From positions 1 through 64,000 of the forward strand of contig JAGEMR010000125.1 in the NCBI GenBank assembly GCA_021030915.1: a stretch of DNA of 64,000 bases. The letters are read 5' to 3'. Both the position numbers and the translations under genes were made by a program. The notes below the pieces were generated by a model, which saw nothing but the letters and a program-made list of their open reading frames with translations, was not told the origin of the DNA and did not search any database. This stretch comes from Astrothelium macrocarpum. Taxonomy: Eukaryota; Ascomycota; Dothideomycetes; Trypetheliales; Trypetheliaceae. Position 1 is the first letter of the stretch, and each line of letters opens with the position of its first letter. This document shows positions 33,372-45,836 of the stretch, in pieces.

Positions 33372-35549
33372 ATGCTACCTCCCAGGGCCAATGCTGAGCC
33401 CCCTCAAACACGCTTGCTTCCGCCCGTGACAGGTGACCTGTCCGCTCGTCGTTCAAAGACACCTTCATTCTTTTCGTCCCAATCCAACGAGGCCGATGAT
33501 GAGCTATCCGTGATAGCAGATATGGGCCCTTCTGCTGATGATGAGCCTCGTAGAAGGCCGCAGTGGGATCAAGAAGATGTGAGATTTACCAGCGCCAAAG
33601 AAGTCTCGGGCTTCTATGCATACGGTTGGGCTGCTGAAGTAAGCTTTACCCTCTGACTCTATGCCATATTGTGCATATGTGTGTTCAAGAACGTCCGTGT
33701 TGATAATCTTGCAGGTGTTTGTCATCTGTGGCATGGGTAAGCTCTGCCATCTCTCCATCTAGTCAAGGAAGATGCGCTGATTTGAGAAGCATCATTTATT
33801 CCAATCACTTTGGAACAGCTTGCCAGAGAGCGAGGAGTGCTTCTGACAGACAAGACGAGACCATGTGAAACAAAAAGCCCTGTCCCGACTGCTCCAGAAA
33901 ACTCGTTCCTGTTTGCACGTGCTCCTCACAAGGACAAGGAGCAATGTGTCGTCAATTTCTTTGGCGTTGACATGAATACTGCAAGTTTTGCCATGTACAC
34001 CTTTTCCATCAGTGTTTTCCTTCAAGCTCTTCTCATCATTTCCATGTCTGGCGCTGCGGATCATGGTCGGTTTCGTAAGACTTTTCTCCTCACATTTGCA
34101 TTTACTGGCGCCGTGGCTACCATGCTTTTCCTTCCTCTTACCCCCAACGTCTACCTTCTTGCTGCATTGTTTGCGATCATCGGAAACGTTTGTCATGGCG
34201 CTTCGAATGTCCTCCTCAATTCTTTTCTCCCCCTTCTCGTACGATATCATCCAATGGTCCAATTTGTCTCTCCACCTTCGTCTCCAACGTTAGATGAGCA
34301 TGACGTTATTCCGGACCACCCCTCTTTCACCGACGAGTCAACTGCAGCCGAGTCACACATCGACGATTCTACCGCTGCTCTCCTTGCTCCGCCCGCCCCA
34401 GATCGCACCACGCCTGCCAGAAGTTCCCGTGCCGCAGCCTCCCCAGAGTTACAGCTCTCCACTAAACTATCTTCCTATGGAATGGGAATTGGCTATCTCT
34501 CTGCCGGTCTCCTCCAGACGATATCCATGTTCATTGTCATTGGTACTAAGTCGACTCTCTTTTCGCTCAGACTCGTCCTCTTTGTTGTTGGGGCTTGGTG
34601 GTTCGTCTTCACAATTCCTGCGGCAATGTGGCTCCGGCCTCGGCCTGGACCCCCTCTAGACTTTGGTCATCGTGGGCCGAACAAGTCTAGAGTATTATCA
34701 AACCTTGGCTATGTGGCTTATGCATGGAAGTCCCTCTGGAGGACCATCACACGGGCAAGAAGACTGCGCGATGTCATGTTCTTTCTTGCAGGCTGGTTCC
34801 TATTGTCGGACGGGATAGCGACGATTAGTGGCACTGCAGTGCTTTTTGCAAAGACAAGTCTGGACATGCAACCTGCTTATCTGGCGCTATTCATTATTGT
34901 CACAACAATATTTGGAGTTATTGGTGCTTTTGGCTGGTCCAAGATATCACATGCTTTAAACTTGCGGCCTTCACACACCATTCTTGCATGCATCGCTGTC
35001 TTTGAGATCATTCCTCTTTATGCACTACTGGGGTATATTCCAGCTGTTCAGCGACTAGGGGTCTTCGGATTGCAACAACAATGGGAACTCTACCCGCTTG
35101 GTGGACTCTATGGGTTTGTGCTTGGAGGTTTGAGCGCATACTGTCGCAGTGTCTTTGGAGAATTGATTCCTCCCGGGAGTGAAGCAGCATTCTATGCATT
35201 ATATGCCATCACAGACAAAGGAAGCAGCGTGTTCGGACCCGCAATTGTGGGAGCAATCACCGATGCGACTGGAGAAATAAGGCCGGTAAGTCGCAATGAC
35301 TTGTTCTTACTACCTATTTTGCGCTAATGAAGAGAATCTCAGGCATTTTGGTTCCTTGCCGTGCTAATCGGTCTTCCTTTCCCCCTAATATACATGGTTG
35401 ATGTTGAGAGAGGAAGGCGAGAAGGGTATGCATTATCACAAGAGTTGGAGGGAAGGGACAGTACTGCATCTGGTGGAGAATATCGACCAGTTCATATGGA
35501 GGCCGGAGAAGGAGAGGAAGAAGAGTTTGAGAATCGGCACGAAGATTGA
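33372..35549 (+). CDS. ATG22: Autophagy protein Atg22, vacuolar amino acid effluxer
   Basis: Atg22 is an MFS-like vacuolar membrane protein that exports amino acids released by autophagic breakdown. Exons 33372-33638, 33715-33736, 33790-35285 and 35343-35549 give 663 residues. The second exon is only 22 nt and is required to rebuild EVSGFYAYGWAAEVFVICGMASFIPITLEQLARERGVL, the family's N-terminal signature. Ten or more membrane segments follow (for example SFAMYTFSISVFLQALLIIS and LLAALFAIIGNVCHGASNVL). A large polar loop lies at about residues 260-340, and LFKAS-type features near LSDGIATISGTAVLFAKTSL are typical. The C-terminal exon encodes AFWFLAVLIGLPFPLIYMVDVERGRREG and an acidic tail. 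Start choice is supported by the length of the usual polar N-terminus. Confidence 0.92.
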
Positions 35550-37445
35550 TCCATATCAATAACGCATACTTGTTATCTGGATACCCCTGGGCGTTAGTTG
35601 CACGGGAGCTGTTATTGATAAATCGTTTAACCATAGCAGCGGTAGCAATACATACTTCGAGACCCGTTGAATTGTTGTCCCGTGACTTGGACAAATTGAG
35701 CGTAACCGGATTCGAGCCAACATCAATGGAGACTCTATCATTACTACCTCTATACCTACGACCAGCGGCATGTCCGCGTATTCCGTTCCGCGATGATCCG
35801 CTCCGCTGTCCGCTAGATCTTTCCTAATTAGGAAACCGCACAGACCCACCTTGCCTAGCAGCTCAGTCTCGCACCAAATCTTCCAAATTCCACTTTGACC
35901 GCGAATAACTCAATGTACGAAGCCGATAATCTGGTGCTCGACCCGGGCTTCAATAGCGTAAGCTTGTAGTCTTTTCGGGCTACCCTGCATGTCAATTTTC
36001 GTCAAGTGTTGGTTGAGAAAATCGATTTAGAAGTCAACCCCCCATACAAAATCTCGGTACTAAACGCCGTCTCGAGCAGCACCTGAAGTTGAGTTTGGTC
36101 AAAAATATTTTTTCGAAATTCTCAAAAAATTTTAGTGCGCCAAAAAGCGCTGACCTAGCTGACTCCACCTTGACCGTTTGAGCATATGCCAAGCACTGAT
36201 GGTGGAGGTACAGGGATAGAAAGGGAGGAAAGGGGGGATTTGTATGGGAGATGGGTATTTTGCAGCAATAAAATGAAAGTTGGAATTTTGACATAACTTT
36301 TACATCTCTAGAAAGCTAATATATAGCCTCGGCTACCTTGACAGTCTGAGATAGGCCTGAGTTGTGGTTGATGAGATATTGGGGTATGAAGTTGGCCGGT
36401 GGGGGGGGGGGGGGTCTGTAAGGGGCGGAGACTGCATTTTGGTGCGAAAATGAATGTTGGAAATTTAGAAAAACTCGACTCGCATTAGAAAGCGCATTCC
36501 ATGCAGAGTCTACCTTCGCGGTTTCGCGTTCTGATACTGTGTTGTGGTTGAGCTATTCGTGGAGAAGAAAATGTTGCGGAGATGGTGGAGAGAAGATGGG
36601 ACGAGAACTATGAGCCTCCGATCCAAGCGTGCCAATTAGTTACCATTGCAACTGACCATGTTCGAGAGAGGACATTTGACAAGTTGTACTCGGGAAGAAC
36701 AACATCAACCATGCGATGATGACATTAAGCAGCCAAGAATATCCGATAATACCCATAGAGAGTCTCCGTCATCAAACTGCGTGGTCATTTGCAAAATGCT
36801 GAACAAAGTCAAATAATAAAAATTCAAACGTGTGTCCTGGTCGATGGGCGCGTCCGAATATTAATAGTATCGAACTTGAGACTGGTTCCCGTTGAGAAAG
36901 GCAGTGTTGCAGAAAGTACTGGGGTGAATCTCAAATTTTTGTGCAATCCAATCTTGTCAGGACTCGTGACATCAAATAAAGATAGATTGGATGAGTAAAC
37001 CACTTCAATCTTCGTAGCTGGTTGAACGGCAATAAATTTCTGAAAGCTTCGGGATCCATCCCAGACAGTCTACCGCTTACGTCCTTGAGGACAGTTTGAA
37101 AGACGAAGTACGATAATATAGAGAGGCCAGTTAATTCACAGATACTAGAATAACTTAAGAATTTGAGATGTGTGATCAATCTCGGCGTTCGCTAGTTTCG
37201 ATTTTTTGATTAATAAAGCATGGAAAGAAGAGAGGAGAGGCGATCTGTCATTACTGAATCTGATATTAGCCGAGTCCTCGACAGGACCCTGAACAATCAC
37301 CTCCCCCTGCAACGTGTATATCTTTGCACATCATTGTCTTTCTTCTCGGAGCCTTCCACTGGCGCTTCATCGCACTCCTTTATAGTATTGCTGGAGCGAT
37401 TTTCCACACGATCTTTCATTCCATTGGGTTTTCCAGTTCGGTGCA
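35550..37445. other. Intergenic with diverged repeat and homopolymer
   Basis: These 1.9 kb lie between ATG22 and PDI. A pair of diverged direct repeats lies at 36268-36560 and a run of 14 G at 36401-36414; both are listed. The last 250 bp form the PDI promoter, with an A/G-rich stretch followed by a TTCTTCTCGG leader. No gene is visible. Confidence 0.5.
36268..36560. repeat. Diverged direct repeat pair
   Basis: Two successive stretches of about 120 bp resemble each other. Both have AAAATGAAAGTTGGAATTTT or AAAATGAATGTTGGAAATTT, then TAGAAAGC, then a CTACCTT block and GTTGTGGTTGA near their ends. The first spans about 36269-36385 and the second about 36448-36560. Identity is moderate and interrupted by small gaps. 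A 14-G run at 36401-36414 lies between them. They may be a decayed duplication or remnants of a mobile element. Confidence 0.4.
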
Positions 37446-39324
37446 ATGCGAAGCTTCAGAAACGCTGCCCTTGGGCTGCTAGGAGCTGCAGCTCTGGTTG
37501 CAGCATCAGACGTTCACGAGCTGAAGCAAGACAGTTTCCCAGCCTTCATCAAAGACCATGATTTAGTGCTCGCAGAATGTAGATGTTCCGTCATTCTGCT
37601 CGAATCTCGTTCACAGGCTAACAGGCTCCATAGTCTTTGCGCCATGGTGCGGTCACTGCAAGGCTCTTGCGCCAGAGTATGAAGAGGCTGCTACAACGTT
37701 AAAAGAGAAAGATATTCCTTTGGCAAAGGTAGATTGTACCGCGGAATCAGAGCTTTGCTCCGAATATGGTGTTGAAGGATATCCAACCCTCAAAGTCTTC
37801 CGCGGACCAGATAATATCGTCCCATATACTGGTCAACGGAAAGCACAGGCGTAAGCTTTTAGACCTTACATATCTATTGTAATATCTGTTCACTCACGGA
37901 ATGAAGCATCATCTCTTTCATGACCAAGCAGTCCCTCCCCGCCGTCTCCCTCCTTAACCAAGACACCATTGAAGACTTCAAGACCTCCGACAAAGTCGTT
38001 CTCGTGGCTTACTTTGACGCTACGGACAAGAAATCGAACGAGACTTTTGGCAAAATTGCTGAAGATCTCCGCGACTCATTTCTCTTTGGCGCGACAAGCG
38101 ACCCAGAGCTGGCTGAGAAGGAAGGTGTCAAGCAGCCAGGTCTCGTTCTTTACAAAACTTTTGATGAAGGCAAAACTGTTTATGATGACGAGTTTACTGG
38201 AGAAAAGATTGAAAAGTTTATCGGTACAGCGTCAATTCCACTGATTGGTGAAGTTGGTCCCGAGACGTATGCCGGTTATATGGCAGTGAGTACATTTGAA
38301 TCATTATTACAGCCACGCTTCAGATGCAACTGCTAAACATCAATGTTCTTTTAGGCTGGTATTCCCTTGGCATACATCTTCGCCGAAACACCTGAAGACC
38401 GTGAATCTCTCGCCACGACCCTCAAGTCTGTTGCTGAAAAGCACAAAGGCGCTGTCAACTTCGCCACTATCGATGCTAAATCCTTTGGTCAACACGCCGG
38501 TAACCTCAACCTTGAGGTTGGCAAGTGGCCTGCTTTTGCAATTCAAGAGACAGTAAAAAACCAAAAGTTCCCTCTTTCTCAAGACGGGGAGTTTGATGAG
38601 AAAACTGTTGGCAAATTCGTCGATGACTTTGTGGCAGGAAAGTTGGAACCAAGCATCAAGTCTGAACCTATTCCCGAGAAACAAGAGGGTCCAGTCACAG
38701 TCGTGGTTGCAAAGAATTATCAGGACATTGTTTTGGACGATGAAAAGGACGTCTTGATTGAGTTTTACGCCCCGTGGTGCGGTCACTGCAAAGCGTATGT
38801 TTTATGCCCCACTTTCACACCAAGTCGTGGTGACCTGCGATGCAACATGTACTAACATTCAATTCAGCCTTGCTCCCAAATATGAGCAACTCGCTGAGCT
38901 CTACGCCCCCTATTCCAAGGAAGTCACCATTGCCAAAGTCGACGCAACTGCCAACGATGTTCCCGACGAGATCGCTGGCTTCCCCACCATCAAGCTCTAT
39001 CCCGCAGGGGCCAAGTCTGCGCCGGTCGACTATAGCGGTGCGCGCACCGTCGAAGACCTTGCTGCGTTCGTCAAGGAGAACGGCAAGTACGGTGCAGACG
39101 CGTACGCAGGGGATGACGAGAAGTCTGAGTTGAAGAAGAAGAGCGCAGAAGAGGACGCTGAAGATGATGAAAAAACCGATATGCCGCACCAGGCACCCGC
39201 GGCGACAAAAGCCGCAGACAAGATCAAGGAGGCTGTCAAGGAAAAGGCGAGCGACGTGAAGGAGGCTGTGATGGAGGCTGCAAAGGATAGTGACGCGGAT
39301 GCGGAAGATCATGATGAGTTGTGA
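37446..39324 (+). CDS. Protein disulfide isomerase, ER-resident
   Basis: This PDI catalyses formation and rearrangement of disulfides in the ER lumen. Exons 37446-37578, 37634-37850, 37907-38285, 38355-38794 and 38868-39324 give 541 residues. It has a signal peptide (MRSFRNAALGLLGAAALVAAS). The first thioredoxin domain carries FFAPWCGHCKALAPEYEEAA (active-site Cys50 and Cys53), followed by two inactive b domains. The second active domain carries FYAPWCGHCKALAPKYEQLA (Cys385 and Cys388). An acidic and Lys-rich tail ends HDEL, the ER retrieval signal. Both CGHC sites are intact. It corresponds to budding yeast Pdi1 in domain order. The first two introns flank the active site and were fixed by the conserved residues. 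Confidence 0.94.
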
Positions 39325-40268
39325 ATGAAGTGCATTGGCGGGGCTGAGAGGTGATTGGTATGTGTGGTGTAGATGGTGAGATTAGGGCAGGTCAGTAATA
39401 GTGTGGTCCAAAATTTCTCTCATGACTTGACGTCAGAGCTTGCTGAAGATACCGTTTGTCAGCAGATAGCAGCGCTGGGGACATGTATACTGGTGGTCTG
39501 GGTTTTTAAGGTAGTTCGGGCTGCATATGTATTTCGTAGGTTTTCTAGGCTTGTTCTCTCATTCCCACATACTGCCAATTTTTCTGTGCCGTACGATTTG
39601 ACGAATGAACCATCACGAGCGGGACTTGTGCATCCACTGTCTCATAGATGATCAACAGTTGAAGCTCTGGCAAAACTTGGCGAGGTAATCACTATTTCTC
39701 GCGTACAGAAAATGTTCCCATGCGGTCTCTACGTTTGCAATCATGTCCTCGTCTCATTGACTATTCCATATGGTGCTCCTTCATTCCGAGCTAAATTCTA
39801 AGATTGCTTCGTTCCAGGATCATTCTTCAGGCGCGATCTCTGTAACTATAGCAATTTCAGTGCCAGCGGCACCAAACCAGGTAGCGTTGGAGATAGTCTC
39901 TTTAAACGCCATATTCAATTTACCGTTGTTCTTAATGACGAAAGAGAGAAGGTCCTCAAGGTCTACAAGCATTTAAAGTAAGTACTCAGTTTCAAGGCTT
40001 TCCAGCTTCACTCGCTTATCCCACTCTATTGCTCCGGCTTGAAATTAACAAGCCGCTGCCTTCCCAAGGCATATATTGTCCTTTCCTGAGAGCCTAGGCT
40101 ACTGAGATCAGGAGTGGACTATTAGATGCTTTTACCACAACTCTAAACGAGAACTTTGAGCTAGTCGCTCGTATTTGTTAATTTTCTTTTATAATTGATA
40201 GTGAGCAGATCCTGGATCGAGGCATCGAGTCATACAAAGATGGCAAGCTTTAGGGTCACCCACTTTGT
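39325..40268. other. Intergenic, nothing recognised
   Basis: These 0.94 kb lie between convergent genes (PDI and methyltransferase). Frames at 39373-39651 and 39770-39976 are short and show no motif. This stretch marks the change from housekeeping genes to the accessory region. Confidence 0.45.
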
Positions 40269-41363
40269 CTATGGAGGTGGATATTTGAGTGCCATCCAAG
40301 GTTTCTTTTCATCCATGACTATAGCTTTCTGCGCAATAATCCAGGTCATTTCCAAGTTCCAATTGTTGACCGCGTCGTCTTCTCCACGCTTAGTGGCACC
40401 AATCAAGTCCATCATCGCTTGCACGTCCCTCTCAAGCTCCTCTTTCTTGGGATTGGAGACAGAAAATTCCGCAGCCGCAGCTTTCTTGCGGCGTATACTC
40501 GATTCGAGGAGTATCAGGGCACCTCCAGTAATCATGTGCCCTTTTCCTGCCGTGACAATTGAACTAGAGTTGTTCGCCGTCGAAACTGTCTCCAATCGTG
40601 TGATTCTCATAGAATCGGAATTTGAGCTGATGGGATTCCACTGCCCTTTAGCAATGTCGATCTTGAGCGATTGTATTATTCGGATTAAGTTTGTAGCAAT
40701 TCTAAGTATCAATTAAGTGAACTTGTCGTGTTCTCTTTAAGGAGATGTCGACTAACCCCGGAAGCAGTCCCCGAGCTATTTTCTTTGCAGTGAGATGATT
40801 GATGACGGAGGCCGACATTACAGTCTCGGGCGTAGTCCAACTATCGCCAAGATCGAGTTCTTGCCATTGAAGATATCCCCCCGGGTCTAGAGTAATAATT
40901 TAGAGTCTTACAAGAGTAGAAAATTCCAAAACTAACGCAAAATCTGCAGTATATTTTTCACTGTACTCTCCAAGTCTTTTCCTTGGAGGACAAAGCTAAC
41001 AAGCCGGATATTTACGAGGTCAAATTTTTCGTGGTAGTCTGCTGGGAATGGTTTCGTCATATCATGAACAACAAATTCCACTCCCTCTTCTTGTTCATCC
41101 TTATGCGGGTACTGTTCTGGTGGGATGTCAAATCCCATAAAAGATATCTTCTTCCCGAAGTATTTCGGGTCTGAAGCCAGCTCTCGTAGCCAGATACCCA
41201 TCCCAGCTGCCGCGTCAGCTATTGCGTGAAAGTTCCGCGGTGAAATTGAAGGATGCACCAAATGATTACGTGACAAGCTTCGAAGAAATTCGTGCTGCGC
41301 ATTTAATCGTTTAGATTCTGTAATGTCGCGTGGGAGCATGTATTCATCTTTGGTCGTGGCCAT
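40269..41363 (-). CDS. Class I SAM-dependent methyltransferase, secondary-metabolism type
   Basis: Exons 41363..40937, 40886..40757 and 40701..40269 join to 329 residues; both introns use GTTAGT donors. The order of motifs is that of fungal methyltransferases common in metabolite clusters: ESKRLNAQHEFL, HPSISPRNFHAIADAAAGMGIWLREL (SAM-binding motif I, about residues 40-60), MGFDIPPEQYP, FFVHDMTKPFP-like VVHDMTKPFPADYHEKFDLVNIRL, and after the first junction LHPGGYLQWQELDLG. Motif I is degenerate, with A-A-A-G-M-G where G-x-G-x-G is usual. Substrate is unknown and the protein is presumably cytosolic. It is the first gene of the accessory stretch at 40-62 kb. Confidence 0.8.
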
Positions 41364-43365
41364 AATGTCGAGGACCTTTTGCCTTCAAATTGACTTTTAC
41401 GACTGTAAGCGGTGCTAGACAAATGAGAGCTGGGAGTCTACCTGCTTTAGTTAAATACATTCACCTGTGGCCCATACGTCATTTTCCGCTACCTACTTAA
41501 TGATAGATCGACACGTAGGGTAAGAGTTGCGGTACTGATGCTTACCGGTGGACAGGTGCGGCAGTTTTGTCCGCAAAATATGACTGTATGTGGGTGACTA
41601 CGGTTATATTGAAAGCACAAGGAAGGCCCAAAGCTCTGGTTCTTTATTTGCTCGAAACGAGAGAAATGCGGTCGGTAAGTAATTATAAACAAAAGCAGCA
41701 TGAGACTGGTTTTTGCCGTCTGTCGTCGGCACCTACCTTGGTGAGCCCCTTGTCTTTGCTGTGTATACCAGACATTTCAGAGAAATACCTTGGCTTACTC
41801 TCCACACAATATCTAGGAGGCTATTAGAGCATATGAGACTTGTCACCGAATGTTGGAGGTGGACGAGAAACGTGTCGCCTTCTCGAAACTCCAATCTCAT
41901 CGCACATTGCAAAACAGGTGAAAAGCCAAAATGCAACTGGACCGTGTCGATGGATTGCAAAGGATTCTTTTCCTTTTACCGATAATGCATCAACATCTGT
42001 TCCCCGAACGGCATTGAAGGGGAAGATGCACCGAGATCGAAAGACCTGCCCAATGCGCGCAATCGTTCTGCCCTGCTAGCGAAAACAAGACAAATGCAGA
42101 TGCTATCACCCGTGTCGGCGATTCCGCTTCTTGAATTACGCCACCGACAAGGTCGTGCCGCTAACACAGAAACTAGGATGATCATTCGACGAGTACTTGA
42201 AGTAGACTGATCCTGATACCTCGAAACTTGGCGTGCGCATCTTGCCGCGATGTCGACTCTGTATTTGCTCCAAGCCAATAACCATCAACCCGCTATTCTT
42301 GCCTTTTATCATCACCTCTTTCTATGTCGCCGTACCTGCATTGCGATTCACGCGCTCGCGGCGATCGTCATCGGTGCTCGTGTTCGCTAAGCAGCGCGCC
42401 GTCCATACGCCACATATTGGGACTCAACGCTTCCGGGCGCTTGGTGCATGAACAAGAGGCTCCTGTCGATCTGGTTGTGCTCCGAAATTGTGACCGGCTT
42501 TTGCAATGCTCGTACTTCCGCAGCTGCTCATTTGACGATTATACGCGAACTCATGGGTGAAAATGAGCTCAACGTTCGCGTCTTGGTTCGGTTCGTTCGG
42601 TTCGTTTGGACTCTTGAAGAATGTTCTGCAATTCTGCATCTTCCTGCTACTGAGTCTGGGAACTGACTTCATTTATTGTATCGCACCAAGTTTTGATTCA
42701 GAAGCTATAGAAGTTGCGGAGTAGTTGAGAAGCTGCGGCGCTATTACGTAATCCTGTCAGATGCCATCTGGTGCCACTTTGAACATTTCCGAAATAACGG
42801 ATTCGCGAATGGAACATTTGCTGCCGTCATAGACGCAAGTGGAACCGAGTATGTATTCGATTTCTACCAGCTTGCCTGCTTGTGGCACTCCGCTAGAGCG
42901 AATTGGGATCGCAAAGTTTACGCTTACAGCTACTGCACGTTCACGTACTGCATACAGCTGAAAATCTGGACCATGACGTTCCGACCTTTTGCATTGAAAC
43001 ATTCTGGAAAGATATCAGGCGGTGTACCGTTTTGGCGAGCGACTGCTTACTTGGGCTGTGCCGCAATTAGGATAATAATCTTACTAGAGATTGCTGTGCC
43101 GTACAGGTGCAGATAACCTATTCAAGTGCAAGGGTTGCCCTTTCATCCCTCCTACCTCTGGTTCGCCGTTTCCTATCAATTGCTACTCGGCTCAATGCAC
43201 GCAAGTTTTTAAATTACACGTGAGCTGGTAAGCCTTATCCAGGTCAGATGAGGGCGTTTTCCTCTCTTTTCGGGAATGTCGGGCACCATCAGCTCCTCTA
43301 TTCTCAGACTTTTGTCCAGGAGATATACTCCGGCATACCAGCAAATCCTGGAGCTAGCCCCCATC
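41364..43365. other. Intergenic, nothing recognised
   Basis: These 2.0 kb separate the divergent methyltransferase and MFS genes. The only local structure is a short GGTTCGGTTCGTTCGGTTCG run near 42584-42604. Frames of 70-100 codons occur in several phases without recognisable domains. An intron-rich gene could be hidden here, but I cannot support one. Confidence 0.4.
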
Positions 43366-45060
43366 ATGTCCAAAGAAGTCAATAGCGACGATATTCTTCC
43401 ACTCGAATCTCCTAGCCCCTCCGGTCGAGAAGAACAGGATGGCGAGCTGGTTCCGGACAAAGCCCTAGATGATCACATCACTCGCAAAATTGACCTACAC
43501 TTGATGCCTATTATGATTATTATGTTCATGCTGGCATACATTGATAGATCAAACTTAGGAAATGCCAAAATTGAAGGCATGCTGACAGATCTGCACATGG
43601 TAAACAATGATTACAATGTTGCATCTCTAATCTTCTATGTTCCATACATTCTTTTCGAAGTTCCAAGTAATTTCATGCTAAGAAAAACATCGCCCTCTAC
43701 GTGGCTGAGCGGGTTGCTGTTCTTCTGGGGTACATTCACAGTGAGCGTGTTCAAATACACGACACCATGCTAATGATGTGCGTAGGTATCTCGGCCATGT
43801 CCCAAGGCTTGACTAAGTCGTACGGTGGTCTTGTGTGTGCCAGGTTCTTTATTGGCGTGTTCGAGGCTGGCTTCACACCAGGCTTTCTGTACTTATTCAG
43901 CATGTACTACACGAGATATCAGTTGCAACGACGATTGAGCCTCATGTTCGCATCTGGTATAATTGCGGGGGCGTTCAGTGGTGTATGGATACTTTGCTAA
44001 CTTTCTCGAATCATCGTCACTAACTCTGCGCACGCAGTTGCTTGCCTATGCCTTGGTAAAAATGAACGGAGTAGGAGGTTATGCTGGTTGGCGTTGGTAC
44101 GTGTTCGAGCGTCGACAGCCAAGACACACCTTCTAATTGGTCCATGAAGGATTTTTATCATCGAAGGACTTGCTTCAATCGTTGTAGCCTTCGCCGCCAA
44201 ATTTACTATTGTCGATTGGCCATATCGGGCCCGGTTCCTCGATAAGGACGAAAAAGCTCGCCTAACCGCTAAACTGGAACGAGATGCCGCTGGAGGACTC
44301 GCTCGTATGGATACCTTCAATGCTCCTGCATTCAAACGCATCGTTGGAGATTGGAAAATTTATATCGGGTTTGTTGCCCATTCATTCTCGAGGTCAACGT
44401 GTGCTTATGACCACTAGCGCTTTCATGTACTTTGGCGCTGTCAATACCGGATACGTGATTGCCCTGTTTCTTCCCACTATTCTAAAAGAGCTTGGCTATA
44501 CCTCCTCAAAGGCCCAAATCTATTCGATTCCGGTATACATTGTTGCTGCCGTTTGCATGCTTACAATGGCAACCCTCACGGATAAGCTTCAGAGACGTTA
44601 TCCGTTTATCTTAGTCGGATGTGCTATCGCGACGGTGGGCTACTGCATTCTCCTTGCTCAGGCACACGTCTCCGTTGGTGTCAAATATATGGCCGTCTTC
44701 TTCATTGCTGCAGGTGGTCATTCAACCCATCCTATAACGTTGGGTTGGCTTACAAACAACGTGAGCGGGCACTATAAACGAGCCTTTTCAATCGCAATAC
44801 AGATTTCTATTGGAAACTGTGCAGGCTTTGTAGGATCCAATATCTTCGTTGATTCCCAAGCTCCAGCATTTAAAGTGGGTTACGGGGTTTCGTTGGCGTG
44901 TATCTGGCTTACTGTTGTCACGGCCACTATCTTTGTCTACGGACTTAGGTGGGAGAATCGCAAAAGAGAAAGAGGCGAGCGAGACTTGAGATATGAGTTT
45001 CCATCAGAAGAAGTAAAAAACTTAGGTGATGATTATCCAAGCTGGAGATTTGTGTATTGA
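43366..45060 (+). CDS. MFS permease, Dal5/allantoate-type anion:cation symporter
   Basis: Five exons (43366-43729, 43786-43982, 44038-44096, 44150-44368, 44418-45060) give 493 residues. After an acidic N-terminus comes ITRKIDLHLMPIMIIMFMLAYIDRSNLGNAKIEGM, the classic first-helix signature of the anion:cation symporter family. Next are PYILFEVPSNFMLRK, SYGGLVCARFFIGVFEAGFTPGFLYLFSMYYTRYQLQRR and, after the third exon, WRWIFIIEGLAS. The second half starts FMYFGAVNTGYVIALFLPTIL, and the tail has NRKRERGERDLRYEFPSEE. About twelve membrane segments are expected at the plasma membrane. Likely substrates are organic anions such as allantoate, nicotinate or tartrate, not determinable here. An earlier in-frame Met at 43276 is possible but less typical. 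Confidence 0.88.
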
Positions 45061-45461
45061 TTATATACTGACTTGACACATTTCCTTCACCGTTGTTTTC
45101 CTGAACCAAACCTTGTATGTTCAAGCCCTGAAACGCAAAAGTTATGACTACCTATAACGGTCTCATTGAGCAAGACTGAGATGAGCATATTTTCGAACGT
45201 CAGAGCATGTCAATCTAAAAGGATATGAAATCAGTCACTGGCGAAACAGGGGCTAGAATATGGGGTCATTGATTAACTAAAGTGTAGACCAGTCTACCAC
45301 CTGCGTTCTACTACAGCATTCCTACGAGTCCAGCTTGGAATCTCTAAGTTACAAAGCAGACTGCACAAGCACAAGCAACCTTACACGAGAAATCAAGAAG
45401 AATAGATTATCCGGTCCACTATTTCAATTGATAGAACATCTGGTAGGCTCTATAACTGAAG

Positions 45462-45836
45462 CTAACATACTAAAGTAATCATGAGAGAGGCCGACGCCTG
45501 TGTACTAATGAAAGCCAGAATGACCTTCCATTGCAGTGTAAACCCGGTTGCTAATGCGTGAAGCACGCGGTCCCTGTCGGCGGTTGGTAGTGTATCAATG
45601 ACACTCGTCGATTGCAGCACAAGAGCCACCTGTTCCTTATTGAGGATATCGGCAAGCGCGGAACGGAGGCTGTGATTGAGAACGCTTGTGATGATACCAA
45701 GACCGAGAGCACCACCTGAGTAACGCCGGAGAAGCAAAAAAAATGAATGCACAGGACTGCGGCAGCTGGACCGGCTATCGACAACCATCCCACGCTTCTT
45801 GAAACGATCTATCACAAGGTCAGGTCGGCCCGTCAG
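45462..45836 (-). pseudogene. Decayed C-terminus of an MFS drug transporter
   Basis: The minus strand keeps the last part of a 14-spanner type drug transporter: GGALGLGIITSVLNHSLRSALADIL, then QVALVLQSTSVIDTLP and FTLQWKVILAFISTQASASLMITL. This is the usual final two helices with the loop between them. Just upstream the frame shifts: an overlapping frame reads VGWLSIAGPAAAVLCIHFF, the preceding helix, followed by stops further up. The remaining 400 residues are not found on either strand, so this is a truncated, frame-broken relic. It lies between the intact MFS permease and the first thioesterase-like gene and suggests that transporter content of this locus has changed. Confidence 0.6.

Noticed and set aside
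35700..35725. GGATTCGAGCC resembling a tRNA T-arm
   Set aside because: The surrounding bases do not form a cloverleaf on either strand.
40932..41363. A separate short methyltransferase fragment
   Set aside because: Splicing through two GTTAGT introns restores a complete 329-residue enzyme, so the gene is not broken.
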